A stretch of DNA of 64,000 nt from Nonomuraea gerenzanensis (GTDB lineage: Bacteria; Actinomycetota; Actinomycetes; Streptosporangiales; Streptosporangiaceae): the NCBI RefSeq assembly GCF_020215645.1, contig NZ_CP084058.1:7688001-7752000 (forward strand), read 5' to 3'. Every line of letters begins with the position of its first letter. The stretch's first letter is position 1. The position numbers and the translations under genes are program-made. The notes beneath the pieces are model-generated. The model was not told the DNA's origin, did not search any database, and saw only the letters and a program-made list of their open reading frames with translations. Below, in pieces: positions 12,553-21,589 of the stretch.

Positions 12553-13590
12553 TTATCCGCGCAGTTCCTCCCGCAGCAGGCGGGCGGCACCCGCCATCGC
12601 CCGCATCTTGCCCTCCGCCGACCGCCGGGGCAGGTACTTCATCCCGCAGTCGGTGGCGATGACGATGCGCTCGGGCGGCACCCGCTCGAACGCCCTGCGC
12701 ACCCGGCCCGCCACCACCTCGACGGGCTCCACCTCGGGGGTGGACAGGTCGATCACGCCGAGGATGACCGTCTTGTCCTTCAGGTCGGACAGCACCCCGA
12801 GGTCCAGCCCCGACTGCGCGGTCTCGATCGACACCTGCCGCACCGGGCAGCCGGCCAGCTCCGGCAGGAACGAGTACGCCTCCGGCCGCTCGTGGATGAT
12901 GGCCGCGTACCCGAAGCAGAGGTGCACCGCCGTCAGGCCGGTGATCCCGTCGAGGGCGGCGTTCAGCGCGGCCAGCCCGTAGGCGCGCGCCACGTCCGGC
13001 CTGGCCTGCATGTACGGCTCGTCGATCTGCACGATGTCGGCCCCGGCGGCGAACAGGTCACGGATCTCGGCGTTGACCGCCGCCGCGTAGTCCATGGCCG
13101 CGGCCTCGGCATCCGGGTAGTGGTCGTTCTGCGCCTGCTGGCTCATCGTGAACGGCCCCGGCACCGTCATCTTGACCACGCGGCCCGTGTGCGCGCGCAG
13201 GAACAGCAGGTCGTCCACCTCGACAGGCCGCGCCCGCCGGATCGGCCCGACGATGCGCGGCACCGGGTTCGGATGGCCGCTGCGGTCCAGCGCGGAGCCC
13301 GGGTCGTCGAGGTCGATGCCCTCCAGGGCGGTCGCGAAGTGGTTGGAGTAGCTCTCGCGGCGGATCTCGCCGTCGGTGACGATGTCCAGCCCGGCCCGCT
13401 CCTGCGCCCTGATCGCCAGCTCGGTGGCGTCGTCCTGGGCCTGGCCGAGCAGCTCCGGCGGGATCCGCCACAGCTCCCTGGCCCGTACGCGCGGCGGGAA
13501 CCGCCCGGCCAGCCTGGCCCGGTCGATCAGCCAGTCCGGCTGGGCGTAGCTCCCGACCAGCGACGTCGGCAGCAGCGGCAAGGAGATCAC
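12553..13590 (-). CDS. MetE C-terminal-like (cobalamin-independent methionine synthase II family) protein
   Basis: The 345-aa protein matches the catalytic barrel of cobalamin-independent methionine synthase. It keeps the zinc ligands His223 and Cys225 (VHLCFG), Glu256 (SIETA) and Cys315 (ATDCGMKY), and the motif IDEPYM (189-194). The N-terminal half of full-length MetE (about 750 aa) is absent, as in the stand-alone MetE-II or archaeal-type enzymes that move methyl groups from various donors to thiols. The start is GTG, after a GGGAGGG site. No methionine biosynthesis gene is adjacent, so the methyl donor is not evident. Confidence 0.82.
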   Translation of the reverse strand: MISLPLLPTSLVGSYAQPDWLIDRARLAGRFPPRVRARELWRIPPELLGQAQDDATELAIRAQERAGLDIVTDGEIRRESYSNHFATALEGIDLDDPGSALDRSGHPNPVPRIVGPIRRARPVEVDDLLFLRAHTGRVVKMTVPGPFTMSQQAQNDHYPDAEAAAMDYAAAVNAEIRDLFAAGADIVQIDEPYMQARPDVARAYGLAALNAALDGITGLTAVHLCFGYAAIIHERPEAYSFLPELAGCPVRQVSIETAQSGLDLGVLSDLKDKTVILGVIDLSTPEVEPVEVVAGRVRRAFERVPPERIVIATDCGMKYLPRRSAEGKMRAMAGAARLLREELRG

Positions 13591-13645
13591 GGGGGCCCTC
13601 CCTCAGGTCGGTCGTGACCTCCACTGTGCGCGCGCCGCGCCGGGG

Positions 13646-14284
13646 TTACCAGTGATCGACGTGCAGCACCTCGTCCAGCGGCTGGCGCTTGGCGGGGCGG
13701 AAGGTCTCACCGGTGTAGTACGCCGTGGGCAGCAGCACGCCCTGCCGGACATGGGCGGGCAGACCGAGCAGCTCGGCGACCTCCGCCTCGTAGGCCAGGT
13801 GCAGCGTCGTCCACGCCGTGCCGAGCCCTCTGGCGCGGGCGGCCAGCATGAAGCTCCACGCGGCGGGCAGCAGCGAGCCCCACAGCCCGGCCTGGTTGCC
13901 CTCGGGCAGCCCGCCGGGCACGGTCGTGCAGCCGATCACGTGCACCGGCACCTCGCCGAGGTGCTCGGCGAGGTAGGCGGCGCTGTCGGAGACCCGCTCC
14001 TGCGTCGCCGCGCGCACCGGGTCGTCCTTGAACAGCGACCTGGCCGAGGAGCCCGAGCCGTAGTAGCTGTTCCACGAGCGCGCGTAGTACTCGCCGATCG
14101 TCCTTCGCTTGTCGGGATCGGTGACCACGACCCAGTGCCAGAGCTGGGCGTTGCCGCCGGTGGGTGCCTGAAGGGCGATCTCCAGGCACTCCCGGACCAG
14201 CTCCATGGGGACGGGACGGGTGAGGTCGAGTCGCTTGCGTACGCTGCGCGTGGTGGTGAGCAGCTCGTCCGCTGAGATCATCAT
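13646..14284 (-). CDS. Nitroreductase-family flavoprotein
   Basis: This 212-aa protein has the FMN-binding features of the nitroreductase fold: TTRSVRKRLDLTRPV at the start, APTGGNAQLWHWVVV in the middle, and LLPAAWSFMLAARARGLGTAWTT for the second FMN-contact region. These cytoplasmic NAD(P)H-dependent enzymes reduce nitroaromatics, quinones or enones. It lies 15 bp downstream of the hmp gene on the same strand. The placement next to NO-detoxification genes suggests a shared transcript and a role under nitrosative or electrophilic stress. That role is inference from position. Confidence 0.85.
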   Translation of the reverse strand: MMISADELLTTTRSVRKRLDLTRPVPMELVRECLEIALQAPTGGNAQLWHWVVVTDPDKRRTIGEYYARSWNSYYGSGSSARSLFKDDPVRAATQERVSDSAAYLAEHLGEVPVHVIGCTTVPGGLPEGNQAGLWGSLLPAAWSFMLAARARGLGTAWTTLHLAYEAEVAELLGLPAHVRQGVLLPTAYYTGETFRPAKRQPLDEVLHVDHW

Positions 14285-14299
14285 GCGGCCATCATGCCC

Positions 14300-15484
14300 T
14301 CAGGCGGCGCCCAGCCACAGGTCCGGCCCGAAGACCTCGTAGTGGATGTCACGCGGCGCGACCCCGGCCTCGATCAGCCCGGCCCGCGCGGCCCGCATGA
14401 ACTCCACCGGCCCGCACATGTAGACGACCGCGCCCTCGGGGATCTCGACGCCCGTCAGGTCCATGCGGCCGGCGCGGGCGCCGTCGCCGCGCTCGTACCA
14501 GAAGACGCGCTCCGCGCCGGGCAGCGCGTCCGTGTGCCGCTCCATCTGCTCGCGCAGCGCGTGGTCGGCCCTGGAGCGGTCGGCGTGCAGGACCAGCACC
14601 TGGCGCTCGGAGCCGGTGCCGGCCAGGTGGCTCAGCATGGCGGCGATCGGGGTGCAGCCGATGCCCGCCGAGACCAGGACGAGCGGCGCGTCGCCGTCGT
14701 CGAGCGCGACGTCGCCGAACGGCGCGGACAGGGTCAGCTCGTCGCCCTCCCGCACGGTCTCGTGCAGCAGTGTGGACACCTCGCCCTCGGGCCGCTCGCC
14801 GGCGCGCACCCGCTTGATCGTGATGCTGCGGTGCCCGTCGGGGCCGTGGCCGGACACCGAGTACTGGCGGAGCTGGCGCACGCCGTCGGGCATGGTCACG
14901 CGGACGCTGACGTACTGGCCGGGGCGGGCGGGCGGCACGGGGTCGTCGCCGACCGGGCGCAGCACCAGCGACATGGCGTCCGCCGTCTCCTCGCGCCGCT
15001 CGACCACCTGCCAGGGCCGCCAGGTGGCGCCGTCGCGCGCGCCCGCCTCGGCGTAGATGCGGGCCTCCATGGCGATCAGCGCGCCGGCCATCAGCCAGTA
15101 GACCTCGTCCCAGGCCGCCGCGGCCTCGGGGGTGACGGCCTCGCCGAGCACCTCGGCGATGGCGCCGAACAGGTACTTGTGCACGATGACGTACTGCTCG
15201 TCGGTGACGCCCACGGCGGCGTGCTTGTGCGCGATGCGCGCCAGCAGCGCGTCGGGGCGCTCGCCGGGGTTGGCCAGCAGCGCGCCCGCGTAGGCCGCGA
15301 AGGCTCCCGCCAGCGCCTTGCGCTGCTCGCCGCTGCGCTGGTTGCCGCGGTTGAACAGCCCGTCGAGCAGCTCGGGATGGTCGGCGAACATGGTGTCGTA
15401 GAACCGCGCGGTGATCGTCTCCAGCTCGGCTCCGACGGCGGGCAGGGTGGCGCGGACGAGCTCCGCGGCCTTTGCGGACAGCAT
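14300..15484 (-). CDS. hmp: Flavohaemoprotein, nitric oxide dioxygenase
   Basis: The 394-aa protein joins a globin domain (1-140), a ferredoxin-reductase FAD domain (about 150-255, RQYSVSG) and an NAD-binding domain (about 262-394, SAGIGCTPIAAML). The haem pocket is complete: distal Tyr29 (ARFYDTMF) and proximal His88 (IAHKHAA). It oxidises NO to nitrate with O2 and NADH. The second of two in-frame ATGs was chosen because GGAGG lies directly upstream of it (CCGGAGGTTCCCCC). The nsrR gene is immediately upstream on the same strand, and a 23-bp NsrR-type palindrome sits between them, so NO-induced derepression is expected. Confidence 0.95.
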   Translation of the reverse strand: MLSAKAAELVRATLPAVGAELETITARFYDTMFADHPELLDGLFNRGNQRSGEQRKALAGAFAAYAGALLANPGERPDALLARIAHKHAAVGVTDEQYVIVHKYLFGAIAEVLGEAVTPEAAAAWDEVYWLMAGALIAMEARIYAEAGARDGATWRPWQVVERREETADAMSLVLRPVGDDPVPPARPGQYVSVRVTMPDGVRQLRQYSVSGHGPDGHRSITIKRVRAGERPEGEVSTLLHETVREGDELTLSAPFGDVALDDGDAPLVLVSAGIGCTPIAAMLSHLAGTGSERQVLVLHADRSRADHALREQMERHTDALPGAERVFWYERGDGARAGRMDLTGVEIPEGAVVYMCGPVEFMRAARAGLIEAGVAPRDIHYEVFGPDLWLGAA

Positions 15485-15591
15485 GGGGGAACCTCCGGAC
15501 AAGGGGAACGGCGTCTGGGATTCATACGGTGGGGAGGGCGCCGCGGACGACGTTCCGCAGGCGGCGAGCCGTATGAGGATCCAGGCACTTA

Positions 15592-15614
15592 AATAAGCAT
15601 CTGAGATTCATATT
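15592..15614. promoter_or_regulatory. NsrR operator, 11-1-11 palindrome
   Basis: The 23-bp site runs AATATGAATCT, then C, then AGATGCTTATT on the minus strand, with 9 of the 11 arm positions symmetric. It has the 11-1-11 geometry described for NsrR. It overlaps the nsrR stop codon (15608-15610) and the likely hmp promoter. A partial copy (ATTCATA) lies nearer hmp at 15520-15526, and an 8-bp inverted pair TCATACGG/CCGTATGA spans the hmp leader (15522-15529 and 15569-15576). Confidence 0.8.
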
Positions 15615-16072
15615 ATGTTCCCGTGGGGCCGGTCCTGACTCCGGGGGGTCAGCGACAGCAGGACGGGCCCGGTCGGCGCGTCCACCAGCGAGGCGACGGT
15701 GACCCCGTCGAGGGAGGCGAAGAAGGCCTCCTGCGCCTGGCGCAGCGCCGAGCGCAGGCGGCAGGCCGCGCGCAGCGGGCAGGGCGGGTCGTCCTCGCAG
15801 CCCACCACGTCGCCGGCGCCCTCCAGCTCGCGCACGAGGGCGCCGACGGTCGTGGCGCGCCCGGCCTCGGTGAGCTGCATCCCGCCGCCCCTGCCGCGCC
15901 TGGCCTCCACCACGCCCAGCTCGCTCAGCCGGGCCACGGCCTTGGCCGCGTGGGTGTAGGGGACGGCCAGCATGTCGGCCGCGGCGCGGGTGGTGAGCAG
16001 GTCGTCCGGCTGCGCCACGGCCAGGCGCATGACGATGCGCAGCGCGATGTCGGTGAAGGCGGTCAGCCGCAT
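15608..16072 (-). CDS. nsrR: Rrf2-family nitric oxide sensor NsrR
   Basis: The 154-aa protein is an Rrf2-type winged helix (residues 1-80, MRLTAFTDIALRIVMRLA). It carries the three cluster cysteines Cys92, Cys98 and Cys104 (GCEDDPPCPLRAAC) and Asp8. In Streptomyces coelicolor NsrR the [4Fe-4S] cluster is held by the equivalent three Cys and Asp8. The sensor represses NO-detoxification genes until NO destroys the cluster. It precedes hmp on the same strand with the operator in between. The C-terminal 40 residues after the cysteines are variable in the family. Confidence 0.93.
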   Translation of the reverse strand: MRLTAFTDIALRIVMRLAVAQPDDLLTTRAAADMLAVPYTHAAKAVARLSELGVVEARRGRGGGMQLTEAGRATTVGALVRELEGAGDVVGCEDDPPCPLRAACRLRSALRQAQEAFFASLDGVTVASLVDAPTGPVLLSLTPRSQDRPHGNII

Positions 16073-16107
16073 ACCCTTACGGTAGGTGCTGGCCGGCGGT
16101 CACCGCG

Positions 16108-17211
16108 TCACAGGCGGCCGAGCACCGACATGGCCGGGAGCGCGCGATCGTTGTAGTCGAACAGGGCCTGGTTCTCCCAGCCGTTGCCCGACGCCGGGTC
16201 GGCCGGGTCCCAGCCGTTGCCCCTGACGCCCGTCCAGGTGGCCTCCCAGGTGAACAGCCCCAGGCCCAGCCCGTTCGGCACGGCCCGCACGATGTCGGCC
16301 ACGCGGGTCAGCATCGCCGACTGCCCCTGCGGGGTGGCCCGGTAGCCGGGGTAGGGCTCGGCGGCGGTGATGATGTTCGGCCAGCCGTCGTCGTCGGCCG
16401 TGGTGAACGGGTAGGCGGTCTCGACCACGACCACGGGCTTGCCGTACCGGGTGGCCACGTCGTTGATGTTGGCCTGGAAGGCCTCCGGCGTGCCGTGCCA
16501 GTAGGAGTAGTACGACAGGCCGATCACGTCGTAGCGGATGCCGTTGGCGCCGGCGTTGTCGAACCACCACCGGTACAGGCCGTTGTCGCCGCCGTTGGCC
16601 AGGTGCAGCACGACCTTCGTCGAGCCCGAGACCGCCTTGACCGCGTCGTAGCCGGCGTTCAGCAGCGCCGCCGTGTTCGGCCAGGTGGAGTTGGAGCCGT
16701 CCGGCCACAGCAGGCCGCCGTTGATCTCGTTGCCGACCTGCACCATGTCGGCCGTGGTGCCCTGGTCGCGCAGCGCGTCGAGCACGTCGTAGGTGTGGTC
16801 GTACACGGCCTGCCGCAGCTGCGCGAACGGCAGCGCCTCCCACGCGGCGGGCTTGTACTGCTTGCCCGGGTCGGCCCAGGTGTCGGAGTAGTGGAAGTCG
16901 ACGAGCAGGCCCATGCCGAGCGCCTTGACGCGCTTGGCCACCGCGAGCACCCGGGCCTTGGTGTTGTAGCCGTCGGCCGGGTTCACCCAGACCTTGAGCC
17001 GCATGTAGTTGAGCCCGGCCTGCGACAGGATGGCCAGCGCGTCGCCCCGCCGCCCGCGGGCGTCGCGGTAGAGGCCGCCGAGCGCCTCCGACTTGGCCAG
17101 GCTGGACACGTCCGCGCCCCTGATCTGGAGGCGGCCTGGCCCGGCCTGGGCGTGCGCCGGGGCGGCCAGGGCCGTGAGTAACAGCAGCGCGGTGAGGATG
17201 ATGCGTTTCAT
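16108..17211 (-). CDS. Secreted GH53 arabinogalactan endo-beta-1,4-galactanase
   Basis: The 367-aa protein has a clear Sec signal peptide (residues 1-21, cleavage after AHA). The GH53 barrel that follows has the acid/base Glu162 in VQVGNEING and the nucleophile Glu264 in VVVETAYP. Family-typical segments such as ADVSSL, YMRLKVWVNP and VDFHYSDTWADPGKQ are all present. It cuts the beta-1,4-galactan side chains of pectin outside the cell. The GH42 gene lies directly upstream on the same strand (9-bp gap), so products are made outside, imported by the divergent ABC system and hydrolysed inside. The start ATG is supported by the signal peptide and a GGGAGAC site. Confidence 0.94.
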   Translation of the reverse strand: MKRIILTALLLLTALAAPAHAQAGPGRLQIRGADVSSLAKSEALGGLYRDARGRRGDALAILSQAGLNYMRLKVWVNPADGYNTKARVLAVAKRVKALGMGLLVDFHYSDTWADPGKQYKPAAWEALPFAQLRQAVYDHTYDVLDALRDQGTTADMVQVGNEINGGLLWPDGSNSTWPNTAALLNAGYDAVKAVSGSTKVVLHLANGGDNGLYRWWFDNAGANGIRYDVIGLSYYSYWHGTPEAFQANINDVATRYGKPVVVVETAYPFTTADDDGWPNIITAAEPYPGYRATPQGQSAMLTRVADIVRAVPNGLGLGLFTWEATWTGVRGNGWDPADPASGNGWENQALFDYNDRALPAMSVLGRL

Positions 17212-17220
17212 CGGGTCTCC

Positions 17221-19206
17221 CTAGGGTTGGGGGGATTCCAGGATGACCGTGACCGCTCCGGCCGGGACGGTGACCGGCCCGTCGTGCCGCACGCCGTCGA
17301 ACACGCTCACGCCGCTCACCCCCTCGACCGTCACGGGCTGGTCGCCGTGGTTGATCAGGAAGACGTGGCTGCCCCTGCGCACCAGTTCGAGGGTGTCGGG
17401 CAGGCCGTGCGGGCGCGACACGCCCGCGTGGTCGAGCACCTGGACGAGCAGCTCGCGCAGTCCGGTGACCGGGGCCGTGGCCAGGTACCAGGCGGTGCCG
17501 GCGCCGAGGTCGTGGCGGGTGACGGCGGGGTGGCCCGCGTCCGGCCCCCCGGCGAAGCTCCTGACCGTGACCGCGCCCGCCGGGCGGACCCGCTCCGACC
17601 AGACGCGGGCGACCTCACCGCCGTCGAGGGTCACCGTCTCGTGCTCGCGCAGGGGGTGGAACTCCTCGATCGACAGGCCGAGCAGCTCGCGCAGGGCGCC
17701 GGGGTGGGCGCCCGGGTGGATGGTGTCGTGCTCGTCCACGATGCCGGAGAAGTACGACACGAGCAGGTGGCCGCCCGCCTCGACGTACCGGTGCAGGTTC
17801 TTGGCGGAGGCCTCGGTGAGCAGGTACGAGCTGGGCGCCACCACCACCCGATATCCCGAAATATCGGCGGAAGGGTGGGCGAAGTCCACCGTGACGTGCT
17901 CCCGCCACAACGCCTCGTAGAAGGCGTCCACCCGCTCCCTGAACGTCAGGTCCACCGACGGCCGCCAGTCCAGCTCCAGCGCCCAGTACGACTCCCAGTC
18001 CCACACGACCGCCACCTCGGCCCGCACCCTGCTGCCCCGCAGACCGGCGAGCGCGCGCAGGTCGGCGCCGAGCCGCACCACCTCGCGCCACTGCTCGGAG
18101 CCGGTCCCCGCGTGCGGCACCATCCCGGAGTGGAACTTCTCCGCCCCGAACCGCGAGGCCCTGAACTGGAAGAACAGCACACTGTCGGAGCCCCTGGCGA
18201 CGTGCGCGAGACTGTTGCGGCGCATCTCGCCCGGCCGCTTGGCCAGGTTGCGCGGCTGCCAGTTGACCGCGCCCGCCGAGTGCTCCATCAGCATCCACGG
18301 CGCGCCGCCCGCCACCGAGCGCGCCAGGTCGGCGGACATGGCCAGGTCGATGTGGTTGTCGGGCCGCTCGGCCTGCAGGTAGTGGTCGTTGGCGATCACG
18401 TCCAGCTCGCGGGCCCACTGCCACAGGTCGGTGGACTTGCAGTTGACGGTGCCCGCGAAGTTGGTGGTGACCGGGATGCCGGGGGTCAATTCGCGCAGGA
18501 TGTCGCGCTGCAGCGCGTAGTGCTCGCGGTGCTGGCCGTCGCTGAAGCGGGCGTAGTCGAGGCGCTGGGCGGGGTTGACGGCGGTGTGGTTGGCGCGGGG
18601 GGCGTCGATCTCGGCCCAGTCGGTGTAGGTCTGGCCCCAGAACGTGGTGCCCCAGGCGTCGTTCAAGGCGGAGATGTCGCGATAGGTCTGGCGGAGCCAG
18701 GTGCGCCAGGCCGCCACGCTGTGCTCGCAGTAGCACTCCCCGAGCGGCGCGCCGTACTCGTTGTGCACGTGCCACATGACCACGGCCGGATGGCCCCGGT
18801 AGTGCTCGCCCAGCGCCCGCACCAGCCGCGCCGTCGCCTCGCGGAAGGCCGGGGCGCTGGAGCAGGCGCTCTGCCTGCCGCCGAACCCGATCCGCACGCC
18901 CTGCCTGGTCACCGGCAGCACGTCGGGATGCCGGGCCACGAACCAGGCGGGCGGGGCGGCGGTCGGCGTGGCCAGGTCCACCGCGACGCCGTTCGCGTGC
19001 AGCCGGTCGATGATCTCATCCAGCCAGCCGAACGCGAACCGCCCCTCCTCCGGCTCCATCAGCGCCCACGAGAACAGGCCCAGGCTGACCAGGTTCACCC
19101 CGGCCTCGCGCATGAGCGTGACGTCCTCCTCCAGGACCTCGCGCGGCCACTGCTCCGGGTTGTAGTCGCCGCCATAGGCGATCCCGGCAGGACGCTCCGG
19201 ATACAT
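17221..19206 (-). CDS. GH42 beta-galactosidase of the galactan locus
   Basis: The 661-aa GH42 enzyme has the acid/base Glu150 (WHVHNEYG) and the nucleophile Glu308 (WMLMEHS). The opening is GIAYGGDYNPEQWPREVLEED. Cys115, Cys158 and Cys160 (CYCEHS) resemble the metal-site cysteines found in many GH42 proteins. The ATG at 19206 was preferred over an upstream in-frame start because GAGGGGG precedes it and the operator lies further upstream. No signal peptide is present. It shares the LacI operator pair with the divergent transport operon and should remove galactose from imported galacto-oligosaccharides. Confidence 0.93.
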   Translation of the reverse strand: MYPERPAGIAYGGDYNPEQWPREVLEEDVTLMREAGVNLVSLGLFSWALMEPEEGRFAFGWLDEIIDRLHANGVAVDLATPTAAPPAWFVARHPDVLPVTRQGVRIGFGGRQSACSSAPAFREATARLVRALGEHYRGHPAVVMWHVHNEYGAPLGECYCEHSVAAWRTWLRQTYRDISALNDAWGTTFWGQTYTDWAEIDAPRANHTAVNPAQRLDYARFSDGQHREHYALQRDILRELTPGIPVTTNFAGTVNCKSTDLWQWARELDVIANDHYLQAERPDNHIDLAMSADLARSVAGGAPWMLMEHSAGAVNWQPRNLAKRPGEMRRNSLAHVARGSDSVLFFQFRASRFGAEKFHSGMVPHAGTGSEQWREVVRLGADLRALAGLRGSRVRAEVAVVWDWESYWALELDWRPSVDLTFRERVDAFYEALWREHVTVDFAHPSADISGYRVVVAPSSYLLTEASAKNLHRYVEAGGHLLVSYFSGIVDEHDTIHPGAHPGALRELLGLSIEEFHPLREHETVTLDGGEVARVWSERVRPAGAVTVRSFAGGPDAGHPAVTRHDLGAGTAWYLATAPVTGLRELLVQVLDHAGVSRPHGLPDTLELVRRGSHVFLINHGDQPVTVEGVSGVSVFDGVRHDGPVTVPAGAVTVILESPQP

Positions 19207-19226
19207 CCATCCCCCTCGAAAAGCTT

Positions 19227-19242
19227 CTGTGAACGTGCACAG
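19227..19242. promoter_or_regulatory. LacI operator 1 of the galactan locus
   Basis: CTGTGAACGTGCACAG lies 21 bp upstream of the GH42 start. It is the exact reverse complement of the site at 19353-19368 on the other side of the divergent intergenic region. The central ACGT and the 16-bp symmetric layout fit the LacI family. Confidence 0.85.
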
Positions 19243-19352
19243 TAAGCCTCTCAGCGCCCGCAAGGGAACAGCAATCCGCAAATTTCATGCTCTTGCAGGA
19301 CATTAACGAGAACGTAACGACCCCTTGACGGTTGTTTCGGCACTGCTCCACT

Positions 19353-19368
19353 CTGTGCACGTTCACAG
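19353..19368. promoter_or_regulatory. LacI operator 2 of the galactan locus
   Basis: CTGTGCACGTTCACAG lies 20 bp upstream of the SBP start codon, just downstream of a TTGACG hexamer at 19325-19330. Together with operator 1 it places one identical site in front of each divergent transcript. The probable ligand is the LacI protein encoded at 22467-23462. Confidence 0.85.
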
Positions 19369-19388
19369 AACCCCCCTGGAGGTACGCA

Positions 19389-20708
19389 ATGCGCGCCAAC
19401 CGCCTTGGAGCAGCCCTGGCCGTCGCACTCACGGCCACCCTCGCGAGCTGCGGCTCCGGCGAGCCCACCGAGAGCCCCGAGGCGGCGCAGAGCCGGCCTG
19501 CCTCCTCCCCCCAGGGCCCGGTCAAGCTCACGTACTGGACCTGGGCCCCCAACATGGACAAGATCGTCGAGGTCTGGAACAAGGCGCACCCCGACATCCA
19601 GGTGACGGTCAGCAAGCAGGCCGGCGGCGACGACGCGGCGGCCAAGTTCCTCACCGCCGCCAAGGCCGGCAACCCTCCTGACCTGGTGCAGGCCGAGTAC
19701 CAGCACCTGCCCTCGTTCATCGCCGCCGACGCGGTCGCCGACCTGAAGGCCGAGACGGCCGCGATCAAGGGCGAGTTCTCGGAGGGCCTGTGGGGCCTGG
19801 TGACGCTCGGCACCGACGCCGTCTACGGCATCCCGCAGGACAGCGGCCCGATGATGCTCTTCTACCGCCAGGACCTCTTCGACGAGTACGGCCTCGCCGT
19901 CCCCAAGACCTGGCAGGAGTACGGCGAGGCGGCCCGCACGGTCAGGAAGAAGGACCCGAAGGCCTACCTCGGCACGTTCTCCAGCAAGGACCCGGGAGCG
20001 TTCACAGGCCTGGCCCAGCAGGCGGGCGCGCAGTGGTGGTCGATCAGCGGCGAGGCGTGGAAGGTGAACATCGCCGACGAGCCCACCCAGCAGGTCGCCG
20101 GCTACTGGGACGCCCTGGTCAAGGAGGGCGCCATCGACGACATGCCGTACTTCACCCCCGAGTGGAACAAGGCGCTCAACGACGGCAAGCTGCTGACCTG
20201 GCCGTCCGCGGTGTGGGCGCCGGGCGTGCTGTCCAGCAACGCGCCCAAGGCCAAGGGCAAGTGGGCCGTCGCCCCGCTGCCGCAGTGGAACGCCGGCGAG
20301 AGCTTCAGCGGCTTCTGGGGCGGCTCGTCCACCGCCGTGTCGGCCAGGACCCCCAGCAAGGCCGCCGCCGCGCAGTTCGCCACCTGGCTCAACACCGATC
20401 CGGCGGCCATCGACCTGCTGGTCGAGGAGGCCGCCATCTACCCGGCCGCCACCAAGGCGCAGTCGTCGCTCGGTGAGCCGCCCGAGTACTTCGCCAACCA
20501 GCCCGACTTCTGGCAGCAGGCCGCCGCCGTCTCCGCCGGCGCCCGCGGCTTCACCTTCGGCCCGAACGTCGGCGTGACCTACAACGCGTTCAAGGACGGC
20601 TTCGACAAGGCGCTGCAGAACGGCACCCCGTTCACCGGCGCCGTGCAGGGCATGCAGGACGCCACCGTCGCCGACATGCGCAAGTCCGGCTTCACGATCG
20701 CCTCATGA
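19389..20708 (+). CDS. Sugar ABC transporter substrate-binding lipoprotein (galacto-oligosaccharides)
   Basis: The 439-aa protein has a lipoprotein signal with the lipobox LASC (Cys21) and a low-complexity linker. The family-1 solute-binding fold follows (VKLTYWTWAPNMDKIVEVWNKAHPDI and VYGIPQDSGPMMLFYRQDLFDEYG). It captures an oligosaccharide outside the membrane for the two permeases downstream. The ATG was chosen because GGAGG precedes it and the signal peptide begins there. The stop overlaps the next start (ATGA). No ATPase is encoded in this operon, so it must use a shared MsiK-like ATPase, as is usual in actinomycetes. Confidence 0.92.
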   Translation: MRANRLGAALAVALTATLASCGSGEPTESPEAAQSRPASSPQGPVKLTYWTWAPNMDKIVEVWNKAHPDIQVTVSKQAGGDDAAAKFLTAAKAGNPPDLVQAEYQHLPSFIAADAVADLKAETAAIKGEFSEGLWGLVTLGTDAVYGIPQDSGPMMLFYRQDLFDEYGLAVPKTWQEYGEAARTVRKKDPKAYLGTFSSKDPGAFTGLAQQAGAQWWSISGEAWKVNIADEPTQQVAGYWDALVKEGAIDDMPYFTPEWNKALNDGKLLTWPSAVWAPGVLSSNAPKAKGKWAVAPLPQWNAGESFSGFWGGSSTAVSARTPSKAAAAQFATWLNTDPAAIDLLVEEAAIYPAATKAQSSLGEPPEYFANQPDFWQQAAAVSAGARGFTFGPNVGVTYNAFKDGFDKALQNGTPFTGAVQGMQDATVADMRKSGFTIAS

Positions 20709-21589
20709 GGCCGTCGCAGAGGGGGGCGTGGCCGTACCTGTTCCTGACCCCCGCGATCGTGCTGTTCACGCTGTTCCTCGCGGTGCCCATCGGCTACACC
20801 GTCTACCTGGCGCTGCGCCGGACCAAGGTGTCGGGGCTGGGGCTGGGCAGGGGCGCGCGGCGGGAGGTCTACGTCGGCTTCGACAACTTCGCCGCCGCCC
20901 TGGCCGACGCGGAGCTGTGGAGCGGGTGGCTGCGCGTGCTCGGGTACGGCTCGCTGGTGCTGGTCGTGATGCTGGGGCTGGCGCTGCTGTTCGCGCTGAT
21001 GCTGGACTCGGCGCGGGTGCGGCTGGCCCGCTTCTCGCGGATCGCGATCTTCCTGCCGTACGCGGTGCCCGGCGTGGCGGCCACCCTGTTGTGGGGCTTC
21101 CTCTACCTGCCCTCGCTCAGCCCGATCCGGGATGTGCTGGACGTCGACTTCCTGGGCGCCACCACCGTCACGTACTCCATGGCGAACGTGGCGGTGTGGG
21201 GCGGGGTCGGCTTCAACATGCTCGTGCTCTACACCACGCTGCGGGCCATCCCCCGCGACCTGTACGAGGCCGCGCGGCTCGACGGCGCCTCGGAGCTCCA
21301 GATCGCCGTCCGGGTCAAGATCCCGCTGCTGGGCCCGGCGATCGTCCTGACGACCGTGTTCTCGATCATCGCGACGATCCAGGTCTTCACCGAGCCCACC
21401 ACGCTGCGCCCGCTGACCAACACGATCAGCTCCACCTGGAGCCCGCTCATGAAGGTCTACCGCGACGCCTTCGTCACCGGCGACCTGTACTCGGCCGCCG
21501 CCACCTCGATCGTCATCGCCGCGATCTCGCTCGTCCTGTCGTTCGGTTTCCTGCGCGTGGTGCGCAACCACGCCTTCAGGGAGGGCTGA
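20705..21589 (+). CDS. Sugar ABC transporter permease (MalF type)
   Basis: The 294-aa membrane protein has about six transmembrane segments and the cytoplasmic EAA loop EAARLDGASELQIAVRVKIP, which contacts the ATPase. The N-terminal segment YLFLTPAIVLFTLFLAVPIGY is typical of the MalF/UgpA group. It forms the channel with the protein encoded next and receives sugar from the SBP upstream. Start and stop are both coupled to the neighbours (4-nt and 1-nt overlaps). Confidence 0.93.
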   Translation: MRPSQRGAWPYLFLTPAIVLFTLFLAVPIGYTVYLALRRTKVSGLGLGRGARREVYVGFDNFAAALADAELWSGWLRVLGYGSLVLVVMLGLALLFALMLDSARVRLARFSRIAIFLPYAVPGVAATLLWGFLYLPSLSPIRDVLDVDFLGATTVTYSMANVAVWGGVGFNMLVLYTTLRAIPRDLYEAARLDGASELQIAVRVKIPLLGPAIVLTTVFSIIATIQVFTEPTTLRPLTNTISSTWSPLMKVYRDAFVTGDLYSAAATSIVIAAISLVLSFGFLRVVRNHAFREG

